This document shows positions 54,322-63,812 of a stretch of DNA of 64,000 bases, one piece after another. A program made the position numbers and the translations under genes. The DNA lies in contig CANRLN010000002.1 of assembly GCA_947631445.1 (NCBI GenBank), positions 1 through 64,000 on the forward strand, read 5' to 3'. Each line of letters starts with the position of its first letter. Within the stretch, counting starts at the first letter, position 1. This DNA is from an uncultured Clostridia bacterium (lineage in GTDB: Bacteria > Bacillota > Clostridia > Oscillospirales > Ruminococcaceae). The notes beneath the pieces are model-generated. The model saw only the letters and a list, made by a program, of their open reading frames with translations. It searched no databases and had not been told where the DNA came from.

Positions 54322-54379
54322 ATTGGTTATTTTATTTTGTCTTTGAGGTTTTTCTTTTGTTCCCCTCTCAACATAATCT

Positions 54380-54408
54380 ATTATACCACAAACTTTTCCG
54401 TTTGTCAA
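54380..54408 (-). promoter_or_regulatory. Consensus promoter of the tRNA Gly-Arg-His unit
   Basis: Minus-strand TTGACA (54408-54403), 17 bp, TATAAT (54385-54380), both perfect, about 59 bp before tRNA-Gly. Confidence 0.9.
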
Positions 54409-54538
54409 GGGTTTTTTTGAAAAAAATTTAAGTTTGTGAAAAATATATAGATAAAAAAATCGAACTATTATTAATATATATTAATTGCATAATAAAAGGG
54501 TATATTTTAATCATTTCACCATTTATTATTATAAAAAA

Positions 54539-54560
54539 TCCCTTGCCAAAAGGCAAGGGA
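54539..54560 (-). terminator. Terminator of the TVP38 gene
   Basis: TCCCTTGCC (54539-54547) pairs with GGCAAGGGA (54552-54560) around AAAA; on the minus strand a T6 run follows. Confidence 0.88.
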
Positions 54561-54567
54561 AAAAATA

Positions 54568-55263
54568 TTAACCTTTTTTATTTTTAAGTCCGTCAATAAT
54601 TTTATCACGAAAAAGGAAACCAAAAATCGCCATAAGAACAAACAATCCAATGACAATATAAAGTCCCACATAAGAATTTGAGCTAAGGCACTTTCCAAAA
54701 ACAGTTGACATAATAATTGCGGGAAGTCTTGCAGGAAGAACATACAAATAAAAATTTCTTTCTTTAATTTTAGAGAGAGCCACAATATAGGTTATAACAT
54801 CTTTTGGAACTCCTGGGATAAGGTAAAGGATAAATAGTATACGTTCAAGTTTTTCTTCGTTTTGCAAAAAGCCGAATTTTTCAAAATTCTTTTCGCTAAC
54901 CATCGATTCAACCAAGGGTTTTCCAAGAAATCTTGAAAGCTTGAAAATTATTATATTTCCAAGATAAACTCCAGCAGCTGAAAGCAGAGTGCCAAAAAAC
55001 ACACCGTACATAAATCCGCCAACAATCTGAACAGGCGGAAGAACTGCAATTATAACCTGAAGGGTTTGAAGTGCCACAAAAATGACCGCCCCCCATGCTC
55101 CAAAACTTTTAAGATAATCCGAAAGCCATATTCTGCCTTCGGCTGTTTTCAACATTTTTGCATAAGGATAAACCCAAATGCAAGCACCAATAACAATTGC
55201 AAACATAAAAATTATTGCTATAATTCTTATTATTTTATTTTTGTTGTCTTTAATATCTTTCAT
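54568..55263 (-). CDS. TVP38/TMEM64 (DedA-like) membrane protein
   Basis: 231 residues with about six hydrophobic segments and the VTT-type core. GGFMYGVFFGTLLSAAGVYLGNIIIFKLSRFLGKP is the family motif, followed by LFILYLIPGVPKDVITYIV. Members of the wider DedA family help move lipids across the membrane or keep membrane potential; here the exact role is unknown. It is a single gene with a terminator after it. Confidence 0.9.
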   Translation of the reverse strand: MKDIKDNKNKIIRIIAIIFMFAIVIGACIWVYPYAKMLKTAEGRIWLSDYLKSFGAWGAVIFVALQTLQVIIAVLPPVQIVGGFMYGVFFGTLLSAAGVYLGNIIIFKLSRFLGKPLVESMVSEKNFEKFGFLQNEEKLERILFILYLIPGVPKDVITYIVALSKIKERNFYLYVLPARLPAIIMSTVFGKCLSSNSYVGLYIVIGLFVLMAIFGFLFRDKIIDGLKNKKG

Positions 55264-55357
55264 ATCATTCGCCTATCTAAAAATATATTTTGAATTGCTC
55301 CTTAAATTCTTTTTTGACTAAAATCACCAAAAATTATATATACCTAAAGCAATTAGG

Positions 55358-55936
55358 TCATCTGAAAAATCTTTTTCTTATTGATTTAATATAAATCTCA
55401 ACAAGCTGACTTAACAGATTGTCATACATTACAAAAAATACATTTGCCATTCCAAGAAGCAAAAGATTTGCATATTTTGCATATTTCCCAAGCATTTTCA
55501 AAAACGCCTCATCGGATTCGGGAGAGGTAAACACAGCCATAAAAAGTTTATAGTAAAGCACCACCGCTACATTAAACACCACAAATTTTATAACCTGCTC
55601 AACCATTCTATTGCAATTTCTTTCAAGAATAGATTTTAATATTGGATAATATCCCATAAACATTATAAACAGCAGGCTGGATTCAAAATTTGGTGTTATA
55701 AGTATGCTTAGAATACTGACGGTCAAATAACACAGAAAAGCCGTTTTTTTATCCGCCTCAATTACGGTAACCGCAATCAACATACCCGCTATGCACGGAA
55801 TTGTATAGTTAAGCATTGTAAGCATTGACGACATAAATATAAGTGCCAGCGAAAAAGCGGCTATAATTCCACCGAGTGCAATTTTAAAAGAAAGTTTCTG
55901 ATTTTTTTTCTGCGTTATATTATTCTCTAACAACAT
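55358..55936 (-). CDS. Integral membrane protein, possibly ECF S-component-like
   Basis: 192 residues with five or six hydrophobic segments (first about 16-36) and a basic C-terminus (SIRKRFFR). The shape and the sequence FKIALGGIIAAFSLALIF near the start resemble substrate-binding S-components of ECF vitamin transporters, but the match is loose. Its start overlaps the TPR-protein gene by 10 bp, so it is the last gene of the queA operon. Since queA makes a queuosine intermediate, uptake of a queuosine precursor is an attractive but unproven thought. Confidence 0.65.
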   Translation of the reverse strand: MLLENNITQKKNQKLSFKIALGGIIAAFSLALIFMSSMLTMLNYTIPCIAGMLIAVTVIEADKKTAFLCYLTVSILSILITPNFESSLLFIMFMGYYPILKSILERNCNRMVEQVIKFVVFNVAVVLYYKLFMAVFTSPESDEAFLKMLGKYAKYANLLLLGMANVFFVMYDNLLSQLVEIYIKSIRKRFFR

Positions 55937-56334
55937 GGTATTAAATCACCGCCAAAGCACTCACAAAGACAATCGGCACAAATAAGATTGCTACAACAGT
56001 TGCAAGCTTTATCCGTATCGGTTGCAGGACGGCGATAATCGGAAGAAGAATATCCCCCCGCCATTCCTCCGCCCCTTGCATATTCCATATTGGTTTTAGC
56101 TTGACGATATTCAGGATTTTGCGGTTCAAGCGAATAAGCAGTGTTATAATAATTATACGCATCATTCATAAAACCTTTGTTGTAAGCACAGCTCCCCGAA
56201 AGGAAATACCATTCCGCTGTTCTTTGGGGTGGATTCATTTCATTAAGCATAGTTTGTGCCGTATCTATTTGACCATTTAAAATATTCTGTCGAATTTCAG
56301 TATACATCTGACCCAGATTAAAATTGTTGTCCAT
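55927..56334 (-). CDS. TPR-like protein with Cys-rich C-terminus
   Basis: 135 residues. The first 90 form a TPR-like pair of helices (WYFLSGSCAYNKGFMNDAYNYYNTAYSLEPQNPEY). The tail is Gly/Ser-rich and ends in a cluster of eight cysteines (CNCCSNLICADCLCECF..CC), which looks like a metal site. The arrangement beside a DUF5685 gene recurs in Clostridia as far as I recall. Function unknown. Confidence 0.8.
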   Translation of the reverse strand: MDNNFNLGQMYTEIRQNILNGQIDTAQTMLNEMNPPQRTAEWYFLSGSCAYNKGFMNDAYNYYNTAYSLEPQNPEYRQAKTNMEYARGGGMAGGYSSSDYRRPATDTDKACNCCSNLICADCLCECFGGDLIPCC

Positions 56335-56336
56335 AA

Positions 56337-57185
56337 TTAGCCTCTCTTTCTGTTTTTGTTTGATTTATTAATTAGTTTATCCAAGGTGTTTTTAAGACCT
56401 GCATAAACAAAATTATCTATAATATGGCTGTAATCGTTTTTTTCAAGTTTTAAGTAGGCAACAGAAACAGCATTGATATACATATTTCCAAGTTTGATTA
56501 TTTCTTTCTTATTATTTTTAAAAGAAACAAGTGGATTATACCTACCTTTTTTTATATCCTGCTCATAATCGGCTATCGCATCGCAAAGATATACATATCT
56601 TCCCATAAAATGCCCCATTTGCCTAAGCGACATTTTAGTTTTAGGGTCGTCAGAACATTCTTCAAACACTGCCTGCATAATTTTTGCGGTGGGTTCGGAA
56701 AGTTGGTCAAAACTTCCGCCAGTCTTTTCAAACTCCCTTTGCATTTTCATAGCCTCACTTATTTTCTTTGAACATTCAGGAAAAGCCTTTGAAGCTTTAG
56801 CATAATATTTTTTAAAGAAAATAAGCAAAAACCTTACTGCAAATTGCCTTAAAAATCCGTGTTCGTCCTGCAAATCATCTTTCAGTTTATGATAGGTAAG
56901 CAAAACAAGAAAATCTGAACAATCCTTCACTGCCCTGCACGGCTTGCAACAGTTCTTTTTCTTTATTGGGTGTATCATGCAATGTTGGCGGCAAACATCT
57001 ATTTCCTTTTGATTTACTGCCGAATGTAGCAGGGTTAAAAACGCAAGGTCATAACTAAGCAAACACCTTGCAATAAATCCGTATCGGTCGCCAAGACATT
57101 TACAAAGTCCGCAGTAGGCTGAATTATAAATTTCATATTCCCACATTTCAAGACGTGGGGTATAAGGTTTAACATATCCAAACAT
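56337..57185 (-). CDS. DUF5685-family Cys-rich protein
   Basis: 282 residues. The start [32 protein letters not shown] marks the DUF5685 family. Further Cys-rich motifs CRQHC, KKNCCKPCRAVKDC and an Asp-rich CDAIADYEQDIKKGRYNP follow; the last resembles Asp-rich metal sites of isoprenoid-type helical enzymes. The function is not known. It overlaps the queA stop by one base and is 2 bp before the TPR gene. Confidence 0.85.
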   Translation of the reverse strand: MFGYVKPYTPRLEMWEYEIYNSAYCGLCKCLGDRYGFIARCLLSYDLAFLTLLHSAVNQKEIDVCRQHCMIHPIKKKNCCKPCRAVKDCSDFLVLLTYHKLKDDLQDEHGFLRQFAVRFLLIFFKKYYAKASKAFPECSKKISEAMKMQREFEKTGGSFDQLSEPTAKIMQAVFEECSDDPKTKMSLRQMGHFMGRYVYLCDAIADYEQDIKKGRYNPLVSFKNNKKEIIKLGNMYINAVSVAYLKLEKNDYSHIIDNFVYAGLKNTLDKLINKSNKNRKRG

Positions 57186-58240
57186 TACTCGATAAACATA
57201 CAGTCCCCAAACGAAAAGAATCTGTATTTTTCCTCCACAGCGGTTTTATAAGCGTTCATTGTGTAATCATATCCAAGAAAAGCACTAACAAGCATTATAA
57301 GTGTGCTTTCAGGCAAATGGAAATTAGTAATAAGTGCATCAGGTACATTAAATTTATATCCGGGGTAGATAAAAATATTTGTACTTTCTCCGCAAGGAAC
57401 AATTGCTCCATGCTTTTGATAAACGCTTTCAAGGGTTCTAACGCAGGTTGTGCCAACGGTTATAACACGTCCGCCTGCCTTTTTGGTGTTGTTTATCTTG
57501 TCTGCTGTTTCTTTGCTGACACTATAAAATTCACTGTGCATTGTATGCTCTGTAATTTTATTCGCCTTGACGGGGCGGAAAGTACCAAGTCCAACATGAA
57601 GCGTGACATAGGCAATGTCAACACCCTGCTGTTTTATTTCCTCAAGCATTTGGGTAGTAAAATGCAATCCCGCTGTTGGGGCAGCACTTGAACCAATTTC
57701 ATGAGAATAAACCGTTTGATAACGTTCTTTGTCGGCAAGTTTTTCTTTTATATAAGGAGGAAGTGGCATCTGCCCAATATGGTCAAGAATTGAGAAAAAA
57801 TTATCCGAATTATCCCACTCAAATTTTACAATTCTGTTGCCGTCCTCTTTAACCTCGATAACCTCGGCAGAGAGTTTGTAATTATCATCGCCAAAAACAA
57901 ATCTTCTTCCGACCTTGGCTTTTTTGCCGGGTCGGCAAAGAATTTCCCATGTGTCATGAGATTTTTGAGCGAGCAACAAAAATTCAATAAAACTTCCTGT
58001 ATCCTCACGCTTACCATAAATTCTGGCGGGGAGAACACGAGAATCGTTAAGAACCAGCAAATCACCCTTTTTAAGATGTTTGGTTAAATCATAAAAATGT
58101 TCATGCTTTAAATCGCCAGTTTGCTTATCCACAACCAACATACGAGAGAAATTTCTTGGCTCAATGGGGGTTTGTGCAATAAGTTCTTCGGGCAAATCAT
58201 AATAAAAATCACTTGTTTTCAAATTGTTTAAATCTAACAT
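57185..58240 (-). CDS. queA: tRNA preQ1(34) S-adenosylmethionine ribosyltransferase-isomerase
   Basis: Moves and isomerises the ribosyl part of SAM to preQ1 in tRNA, the next-to-last step of queuosine synthesis. The 351 residues match Que[19 protein letters not shown] at the start, [35 protein letters not shown] and [16 protein letters not shown]. The ATG at 58240 has AGGTGG 7 bp upstream. No tgt gene is next to it. It heads a four-gene operon with overlapping ends. Confidence 0.96.
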   Translation of the reverse strand: MLDLNNLKTSDFYYDLPEELIAQTPIEPRNFSRMLVVDKQTGDLKHEHFYDLTKHLKKGDLLVLNDSRVLPARIYGKREDTGSFIEFLLLAQKSHDTWEILCRPGKKAKVGRRFVFGDDNYKLSAEVIEVKEDGNRIVKFEWDNSDNFFSILDHIGQMPLPPYIKEKLADKERYQTVYSHEIGSSAAPTAGLHFTTQMLEEIKQQGVDIAYVTLHVGLGTFRPVKANKITEHTMHSEFYSVSKETADKINNTKKAGGRVITVGTTCVRTLESVYQKHGAIVPCGESTNIFIYPGYKFNVPDALITNFHLPESTLIMLVSAFLGYDYTMNAYKTAVEEKYRFFSFGDCMFIE

Positions 58241-58271
58241 AATATTCCACCTGACTTTATTTATTACTATA

Positions 58272-58300
58272 ATTATAACAAATTTTGACCCCGATGTCAA
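58272..58300 (-). promoter_or_regulatory. Consensus promoter of the queA operon
   Basis: Minus-strand TTGACA (58300-58295), 17 bp, TATAAT (58277-58272), both perfect. Confidence 0.9.
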
Positions 58301-58341
58301 TAGCAAACACAAAAATTTCACTCAATTTGCTTTTTATTATC

Positions 58342-58370
58342 TTGACAAACCGTTATGTTTATGATATAAT
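58342..58370 (+). promoter_or_regulatory. Consensus promoter of the aldose epimerase-dtd pair
   Basis: TTGACA (58342-58347), 17 bp, TATAAT (58365-58370), both perfect. It diverges from the queA promoter 40 bp away. Confidence 0.9.
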
Positions 58371-58401
58371 ATTAACAGTAATGTTTATGGAGGTAAAAAT
58401 T

Positions 58402-59259
58402 ATGCAAACTACATTAAAAAACGACAAAATCACCGTTGTAAGCGATATAAACGGTGCTGAACTTCATTCGATAAAATCGGGCGAAATTGAATATTTATGG
58501 CAAGCCGGAAAAGCTTGGAACAGACACGCTCCTATTCTTTTCCCTTTTATCTGCTCGCCCGCAAACAAAGAATATTTTGCAGACGGCAAAAAATATACCA
58601 TGCCCGCAAACCATGGCTTTGCAAGGGATAGCGTTTTTGAGGTTGCCGAAAGTGGGAAAGATTTTGTAACCTACAAGCTTTCCTATTCTGAAAAAACCCT
58701 TGCTGTTTATCCTTATAAATTTGAATTTTTTGTAAGCTATAAGCTTAGCGGAAACAAGGTAACCGTTTCTCACAAGGTTGTTAATGTTGATGGGAAGCCT
58801 ATGTATTTTTATGTTGGCGGTCACCCTGCTTTTAACTGCCCTCTTACTGACGACACAAGTTTTAATGACTGGTATGTTGAATATGAACAAAACGAAAATA
58901 TTGTTCAGCCAATCCCAGACGGCGAAAGAACCATTTTGAATGGCGAAAAGATTCTTAAGCTTAGCCGTGAACTTTTTGATTTTGATGTTATTATGAAAGA
59001 CAATCCAAATTCAAAGGCAATTTCCCTTAAATCAGAAAAATCCGAACACGGAGTAACCCTCCACTATCCTCAAAGCAATTGTATTGCCGTTTGGTCGACA
59101 ACTGGCAATGATGATGCAAAATTTGTGTGCCTTGAGCCTTGGACTTCCGTTCCGGTTTATGCTGATGATGACACACCAGATATCGAGAAAAAAGCCCACG
59201 CAATCAAACTTGAAAGCCAAAAATCCTATACTTATGAATACACAATCGAGGTATTTTAA
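58402..59259 (+). CDS. Aldose 1-epimerase family protein (LacX-like)
   Basis: 285 residues of the galactose-mutarotase fold. Seen are GAELHSIKSGEIEYLW, HAPILFPFICSP, the catalytic-type NHGFARDS and GGHPAFNCPL, and a final VCLEPWTSVP. This group converts the anomers of hexoses or hexose phosphates. The ATG at 58402 with GGAGG 8 bp upstream is the right start. The stop overlaps the dtd start (TAATG). Confidence 0.92.
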   Translation: MQTTLKNDKITVVSDINGAELHSIKSGEIEYLWQAGKAWNRHAPILFPFICSPANKEYFADGKKYTMPANHGFARDSVFEVAESGKDFVTYKLSYSEKTLAVYPYKFEFFVSYKLSGNKVTVSHKVVNVDGKPMYFYVGGHPAFNCPLTDDTSFNDWYVEYEQNENIVQPIPDGERTILNGEKILKLSRELFDFDVIMKDNPNSKAISLKSEKSEHGVTLHYPQSNCIAVWSTTGNDDAKFVCLEPWTSVPVYADDDTPDIEKKAHAIKLESQKSYTYEYTIEVF

Positions 59260-59696
59260 TGAGGGTTGTTGTTCAAAGAGTTTCCAGTGCAAGCTGTGAA
59301 GTGGACGGAAAAATTGTCGGTCAAATTGACAAGGGCTATTTGCTTTTGGTGGGAGTTGGAAAGGAAAGCACCAAACAAGACGCCGACAGAATAGCGAAAA
59401 AGATTGTTGACGCAAGAATTTTTGCTGATGAGAACGACAAAATTAATTTGAATTTGTCACAGGTTGGCGGAAATCTGCTGATTATTTCCCAATTTACTTT
59501 ATATGCTGATGTAAAAAAGGGCAACCGACCCAGCTTTGTAAATGCAGGCGAACCCGCTAAAGCGGAACAACTTTACAATTATTTTGTTGAAAAATGCAGG
59601 GAACTTTTGGACTGTGAAGTTCAAAAGGGAATTTTCGGTGCGGATATGAAAATAAGTCTTGTAAATGACGGACCTTTCACCTTAATTTATGAATAA
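59259..59696 (+). CDS. dtd: D-aminoacyl-tRNA deacylase
   Basis: Removes D-amino acids wrongly attached to tRNA. 145 residues, standard length: MRVVVQRVSSASCEVDGK, LLVGVGKEST, the active-site SQFTLYADVKKGNRPSF and the cis-Pro motif NDGPFT. It is translationally coupled to the epimerase gene and ends at a palindrome copy. Confidence 0.97.
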   Translation: MRVVVQRVSSASCEVDGKIVGQIDKGYLLLVGVGKESTKQDADRIAKKIVDARIFADENDKINLNLSQVGGNLLIISQFTLYADVKKGNRPSFVNAGEPAKAEQLYNYFVEKCRELLDCEVQKGIFGADMKISLVNDGPFTLIYE

Positions 59697-59709
59697 AATA
59701 TAATAACAA

Positions 59710-59740
59710 TTATTCCCCTTGTTTTTGGCAAGGGGAATAA
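59710..59740. repeat. Dispersed palindrome copy 11 (between dtd and tadA)
   Basis: Perfect 12-bp arms (59710-59721, 59729-59740) with a 7-nt loop TTTTTGG. Core CCCC/GGGG without the GC step of the other copies. It lies between convergent genes, 13 bp after the dtd stop and 6 bp after the tadA stop. Confidence 0.8.
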
Positions 59741-59745
59741 AATTT

Positions 59746-60201
59746 TTATTTTTTTCTTAAATTTCTAAAAAAATCAGAAATTATTCCACTGCAATCCTCC
59801 AAAAGCACGCCACTTGTCACAGGAATATTATAGGCATTTTGCAAACCAAACAAGTTCCCTACCGCCTTTCGATAGCCACGGTTTATATCGTTTGCACCAA
59901 AAACTACCCTTTCAAGCCTTGAATTTAATATTGCACCAGCACACATAAGGCAGGGTTCAAGGGTTACATAAATTTCACAGTCCACAAGTCGCCACCCTCC
60001 TAAATTTTTTGATGCCATGTTTATTGCAATTATTTCCGCATGGGCGATTGACGATTTATCAGTTTCCCGCCGATTATAACCTTGCCCGACAATTTCCCCG
60101 TTTGATTTTTTTACAACAACCGCTCCAACGGGAACTTCTCCCATATCGTAAGCGATTTTCGCCATTTCAAGGGCTTTTTTCATATAATATTCATCTTTCA
60201 T
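59746..60201 (-). CDS. tadA: tRNA-specific adenosine deaminase
   Basis: Converts A34 to inosine in tRNA. 151 residues with zinc motifs AHAEIIAI and PCLMCAGAI, and VPVGAVVV near the start. The ATG at 60201 with GGGGAG upstream is preferred over 60243, which would run into the tuf terminator. Confidence 0.95.
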   Translation of the reverse strand: MKDEYYMKKALEMAKIAYDMGEVPVGAVVVKKSNGEIVGQGYNRRETDKSSIAHAEIIAINMASKNLGGWRLVDCEIYVTLEPCLMCAGAILNSRLERVVFGANDINRGYRKAVGNLFGLQNAYNIPVTSGVLLEDCSGIISDFFRNLRKK

Positions 60202-60211
60202 AAAATCTCCC

Positions 60212-60248
60212 CAAAAAATAAAAAAGGGTCGCCAAAATGACAACCCTT
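60212..60248 (-). terminator. Terminator of tuf
   Basis: On the minus strand AAGGGTTGTC (60248-60239) pairs with GGCGACCCTT (60233-60224), followed by TTTTTTATTTTTT. Confidence 0.88.
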
Positions 60249-60275
60249 AAAAAGTTTAGATTTAAATAATCTAAA

Positions 60276-61478
60276 TTATTCGTTTACCTTAGTAACGACA
60301 CCAGAACCTACTGTTCTGCCACCTTCACGGATAGCGAAACGGAGTCCTTCTTCGATAGCGATAGGCTGAATGAGTTCAACGTCCATAGCTACGTTATCGC
60401 CAGGCATACACATTTCCTTGTCAGCAGGAAGAGTGATAACACCAGTAACGTCTGTTGTTCTGAAATAGAATTGAGGTCTGTAATTGTTAAAGAAAGGAGT
60501 ATGACGGCCGCCTTCGTCCTTCTTCAATACGTAAACCTGACCAGAGAACTTGGTGTGTGGGTGGATAGAACCTGGCTTACAGATAACCTGTCCTCTTTCG
60601 ATTTCAGTTCTCTGAATACCACGGAGCAAAGCACCTACGTTGTCGCCAGCTTCTGTAAAGTCGAGCTGCTTTCTGAACATTTCAAGACCTGTAACAACAG
60701 TTTTCTTGCTTTCTTCAGTAAGACCAACGATTTCAACTTCTTCGCCAACCTTAAGAACGCCACGGTCAACCTTACCAGTTGCAACAGTACCACGACCAGT
60801 GATTGTGAATACGTCCTCAACAGGCATAAGGAAAGGAAGTGAATCGTTTCTTTCAGGAGTAGGAATATATTCGTCAACAGCCTTCATAAGCTCAACGATG
60901 CAAGCATATTCAGGAGCATTGATATCCTTAGAATCAGATTCGAGAGCCTTAAGAGCAGAACCCTTGATGATAGGAGTATCATCGCCAGGGAATTCATACT
61001 TATCAAGAGTTTCACGAATATCCATTTCAACGAGGTCCATAAGTTCTTCGTCATCAACCTGGTCAGCCTTGTTCATGAAAACAACGATTGCAGGAACGCC
61101 TACCTGACGAGCAAGAAGAAGGTGTTCTTTTGTCTGAGCCATAGGACCATCAGAAGCAGCACAAACGAGGATAGCACCGTCCATCTGAGCAGCACCAGTA
61201 ATCATGTTCTTTACATAGTCAGCGTGTCCTGGGCAGTCAACGTGAGCATAGTGACGGTTGTCAGTTTCATACTCAACGTGAGCTGTGTTGATTGTAATAC
61301 CTCTTTCTCTTTCTTCAGGAGCCTTATCGATGTTTGCATAATCCTCGAACTGAGCATATCCCTTAAGAGAGAGTACCTTTGTAATAGCAGCTGTAAGTGT
61401 AGTTTTGCCGTGGTCAACGTGGCCGATAGTACCAATGTTAACATGGGGCTTGCTACGGTTAAACTTTTCCTTTGCCAT
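60276..61478 (-). CDS. tuf: Elongation factor Tu
   Basis: Brings aminoacyl-tRNA to the ribosome. 400 residues: G1 [12 protein letters not shown]3 DCPGHADY, G4 NKAD, and the three-domain length. Codons look more biased than in the neighbours, as expected for a highly expressed gene. It is the last gene of the str operon and has an additional promoter in the gap to fusA. Confidence 0.99.
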   Translation of the reverse strand: MAKEKFNRSKPHVNIGTIGHVDHGKTTLTAAITKVLSLKGYAQFEDYANIDKAPEERERGITINTAHVEYETDNRHYAHVDCPGHADYVKNMITGAAQMDGAILVCAASDGPMAQTKEHLLLARQVGVPAIVVFMNKADQVDDEELMDLVEMDIRETLDKYEFPGDDTPIIKGSALKALESDSKDINAPEYACIVELMKAVDEYIPTPERNDSLPFLMPVEDVFTITGRGTVATGKVDRGVLKVGEEVEIVGLTEESKKTVVTGLEMFRKQLDFTEAGDNVGALLRGIQRTEIERGQVICKPGSIHPHTKFSGQVYVLKKDEGGRHTPFFNNYRPQFYFRTTDVTGVITLPADKEMCMPGDNVAMDVELIQPIAIEEGLRFAIREGGRTVGSGVVTKVNE

Positions 61479-61530
61479 TGGAAATTCCTCCTTAAAATTT
61501 AAAATTATTATTAGTTATAAAACTAATATT

Positions 61531-61559
61531 ATTATAGCATACTTTTTTCAAAAAATCAA
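61531..61559 (-). promoter_or_regulatory. Internal promoter for tuf
   Basis: Minus-strand TTGATT (61559-61554), 17 bp, TATAAT (61536-61531), in the 198-bp gap between fusA and tuf. Confidence 0.65.
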
Positions 61560-61676
61560 GTGTTTTTTGAAAAAATTTAAAATTTTTTTTGTTTAAATTT
61601 GCTTGCATTTAAAATTCAAGCAAATGCTTTCATATTGACAGCACAAAAGCCGTCAATAATCAGCAACTACAAAAAA

Positions 61677-63758
61677 TTATTGGTTTTTGTTTCTGTTGGA
61701 CATAATCTTTTCGGAAATAGACTTAGCAACTTCGATATACTTATCAGGCTCCATAGAATACTGTCCACGACCCTGTGTCTTGGAACGCAGGTCGTTGGAA
61801 TAACCGAACATTTGAGCCAAAGGAACATTAGCATTAACCTGAACTGTTCCAGGTCTTGTTTCTTGGTCAAGGATTTGTCCACGTCTTGAGTTAAGGTCAC
61901 CGATAACATTGCCGAGATATTCATCAGGAGCAATAACGGAAACCTTCATAATAGGTTCAAGGATAACTGGGTCAGCCTTCTTCATAGCTTCCTTGAATGC
62001 CATAGAACCGGCAATCTTAAATGCCATTTCAGAAGAGTCGACTTCATGGTAAGAACCATCATAAAGAGTAACCTTAACATCAACTACAGGATAGCCAGCG
62101 AGGATACCTGCCTGCATTGCACCCTGAATACCAGTGTCAACAGCAGGAATATATTCCTTAGGAATAGCACCGCCGACAATAGCGTTAACAAATTCGTAAC
62201 CCTTACCAGATTCGTTAGGTTCAACCTTAATCTTAACATGACCGTATTGACCCTTACCACCGGACTGTCTTGCATACTTATGGTCAACGTCAGCAAGCTT
62301 ACGGATTGTTTCTTTATAAGCAACCTGAGGTGCACCAACGTTAGCTTCAACCTTAAATTCACGGAGAAGTCTGTCTACGATAATTTCAAGGTGAAGTTCG
62401 CCCATACCAGCGATAATTGTCTGTCCTGTTTCGTCATCTGTCCATGTCTTGAAAGTTGGGTCTTCTTCGGCAAGCTTTGCAAGACCGATACCCATTTTTT
62501 CCTGACCTGCTTTAGTCTTAGGCTCAATAGCGAGCTGAATAACAGGTTCTGGGAATTCCATGGATTCAAGAATTACAGGGTGGTCTTCGTCACAGAGTGT
62601 ATCACCTGTTGTTGTAACCTTAAGACCAACAGCAGCAGCAATATCACCTGCGTAAACCTCATCAATATCCTTACGTTCATTAGCGTGCATCTGAAGAATA
62701 CGTCCGATTCTTTCTTCCTTACCCTTTGTAGAGTTATAAACCTTGCTACCCTTAAGAAGTACACCAGAGTATACTCTAAAGAAGCAGAGTTTACCAACAA
62801 ATGGGTCGGTTGCAATTTTAAATGCAAGAGCAGAGAACGGCTCATCATCAGATGAATGTCTTACACACTCTTCGTCTGTATCAGGATTTACACCCTTGAT
62901 AGCAGGAATATCGAGTGGAGAAGGCATATAGTCAACAATTGCGTCAAGAAGTTTCTGAACGCCCTTGTTTTTATAAGAAGTACCACAAACTACTGGTACC
63001 ATTGTGTTAGCAATAGTAGATTTTCTGATAGCTGTTTTGATTTCATCAATAGTAATTTCTTCATCAGCGAAATACTTTTCCATCAAAGCATCATCAGTTT
63101 CAGCGATGTGTTCCATAAGAATACCACGGTATTCTTCAGCCTTTTCAACCATATCAGCAGGAATATCTTCGCATCTAATATCAACGCCGAGTTCATCATA
63201 ATAAACATAAGCTTTCATTTCGAGCAGGTCGATAATTCCCTTAAAGTCTTCTTCAGCACCGATAGGAAGCTGAATAGCAACTGCATTGGTCTTAAGTCTG
63301 TCATGGAGCATATCCATAACTCTATAAAAATCAGCACCCATAATGTCCATCTTATTAACATAGACCATTCTTGGTACTTTATATTCATCAGCCTGACGCC
63401 ATACGGTTTCAGTCTGAGGTTCAACACCACCCTTTGCACACAAAACGGTTACAGAACCGTCAAGTACTCTAAGGGAACGTTCAACTTCTACTGTAAAGTC
63501 AACGTGTCCCGGGGTGTCGATAATATTGATTCTATGCTTGTTCCAGAAAGCTGTGGTAGCAGCGGAAGTAATTGTAATACCTCTTTCCTGCTCCTGAGCC
63601 ATCCAGTCCATTGTAGCCGAACCTTCGTGAGTTTCTCCGATTTTATGGTTTACACCAGTGTAAAAAAGGATACGTTCAGTGGTAGTAGTTTTACCGGCAT
63701 CAATGTGAGCCATAATACCAATATTTCTTGTGTCTTGTAAACTACAATCTCTTGGCAT
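61677..63758 (-). CDS. fusA: Elongation factor G
   Basis: Ribosomal translocase of 693 residues. G1 [16 protein letters not shown]2 region [13 protein letters not shown]3 [10 protein letters not shown]4 NKMD. Domain IV keeps the family motif with YGHVKI and GKGYEFVN. The ATG at 63758 has GGAGGA just upstream; the longer frame adds 11 residues ([11 protein letters not shown]) that are not family-like. The rpsG stop is 54 bp upstream. Confidence 0.99.
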   Translation of the reverse strand: MPRDCSLQDTRNIGIMAHIDAGKTTTTERILFYTGVNHKIGETHEGSATMDWMAQEQERGITITSAATTAFWNKHRINIIDTPGHVDFTVEVERSLRVLDGSVTVLCAKGGVEPQTETVWRQADEYKVPRMVYVNKMDIMGADFYRVMDMLHDRLKTNAVAIQLPIGAEEDFKGIIDLLEMKAYVYYDELGVDIRCEDIPADMVEKAEEYRGILMEHIAETDDALMEKYFADEEITIDEIKTAIRKSTIANTMVPVVCGTSYKNKGVQKLLDAIVDYMPSPLDIPAIKGVNPDTDEECVRHSSDDEPFSALAFKIATDPFVGKLCFFRVYSGVLLKGSKVYNSTKGKEERIGRILQMHANERKDIDEVYAGDIAAAVGLKVTTTGDTLCDEDHPVILESMEFPEPVIQLAIEPKTKAGQEKMGIGLAKLAEEDPTFKTWTDDETGQTIIAGMGELHLEIIVDRLLREFKVEANVGAPQVAYKETIRKLADVDHKYARQSGGKGQYGHVKIKVEPNESGKGYEFVNAIVGGAIPKEYIPAVDTGIQGAMQAGILAGYPVVDVKVTLYDGSYHEVDSSEMAFKIAGSMAFKEAMKKADPVILEPIMKVSVIAPDEYLGNVIGDLNSRRGQILDQETRPGTVQVNANVPLAQMFGYSNDLRSKTQGRGQYSMEPDKYIEVAKSISEKIMSNRNKNQ

Positions 63759-63812
63759 AATTTCCTCCATTTTCTGCGAAAAATTTCGCACGTCTTAGAA
63801 ACTGTAAAAGAA

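Noticed and set aside
1421-59740. The C/G-rich palindromes as ordinary intrinsic terminators
   Set aside because: None has a clear T-run directly behind the stem, whereas seven other hairpins in the window do. Weak termination is still possible, so I list them as repeats.
62856-63740. 294-residue open frame on the plus strand opposite fusA
   Set aside because: Antisense shadow of EF-G; Ser/Asn/Phe-rich product without motifs. The same applies to the other long frames opposite fusA and tuf.
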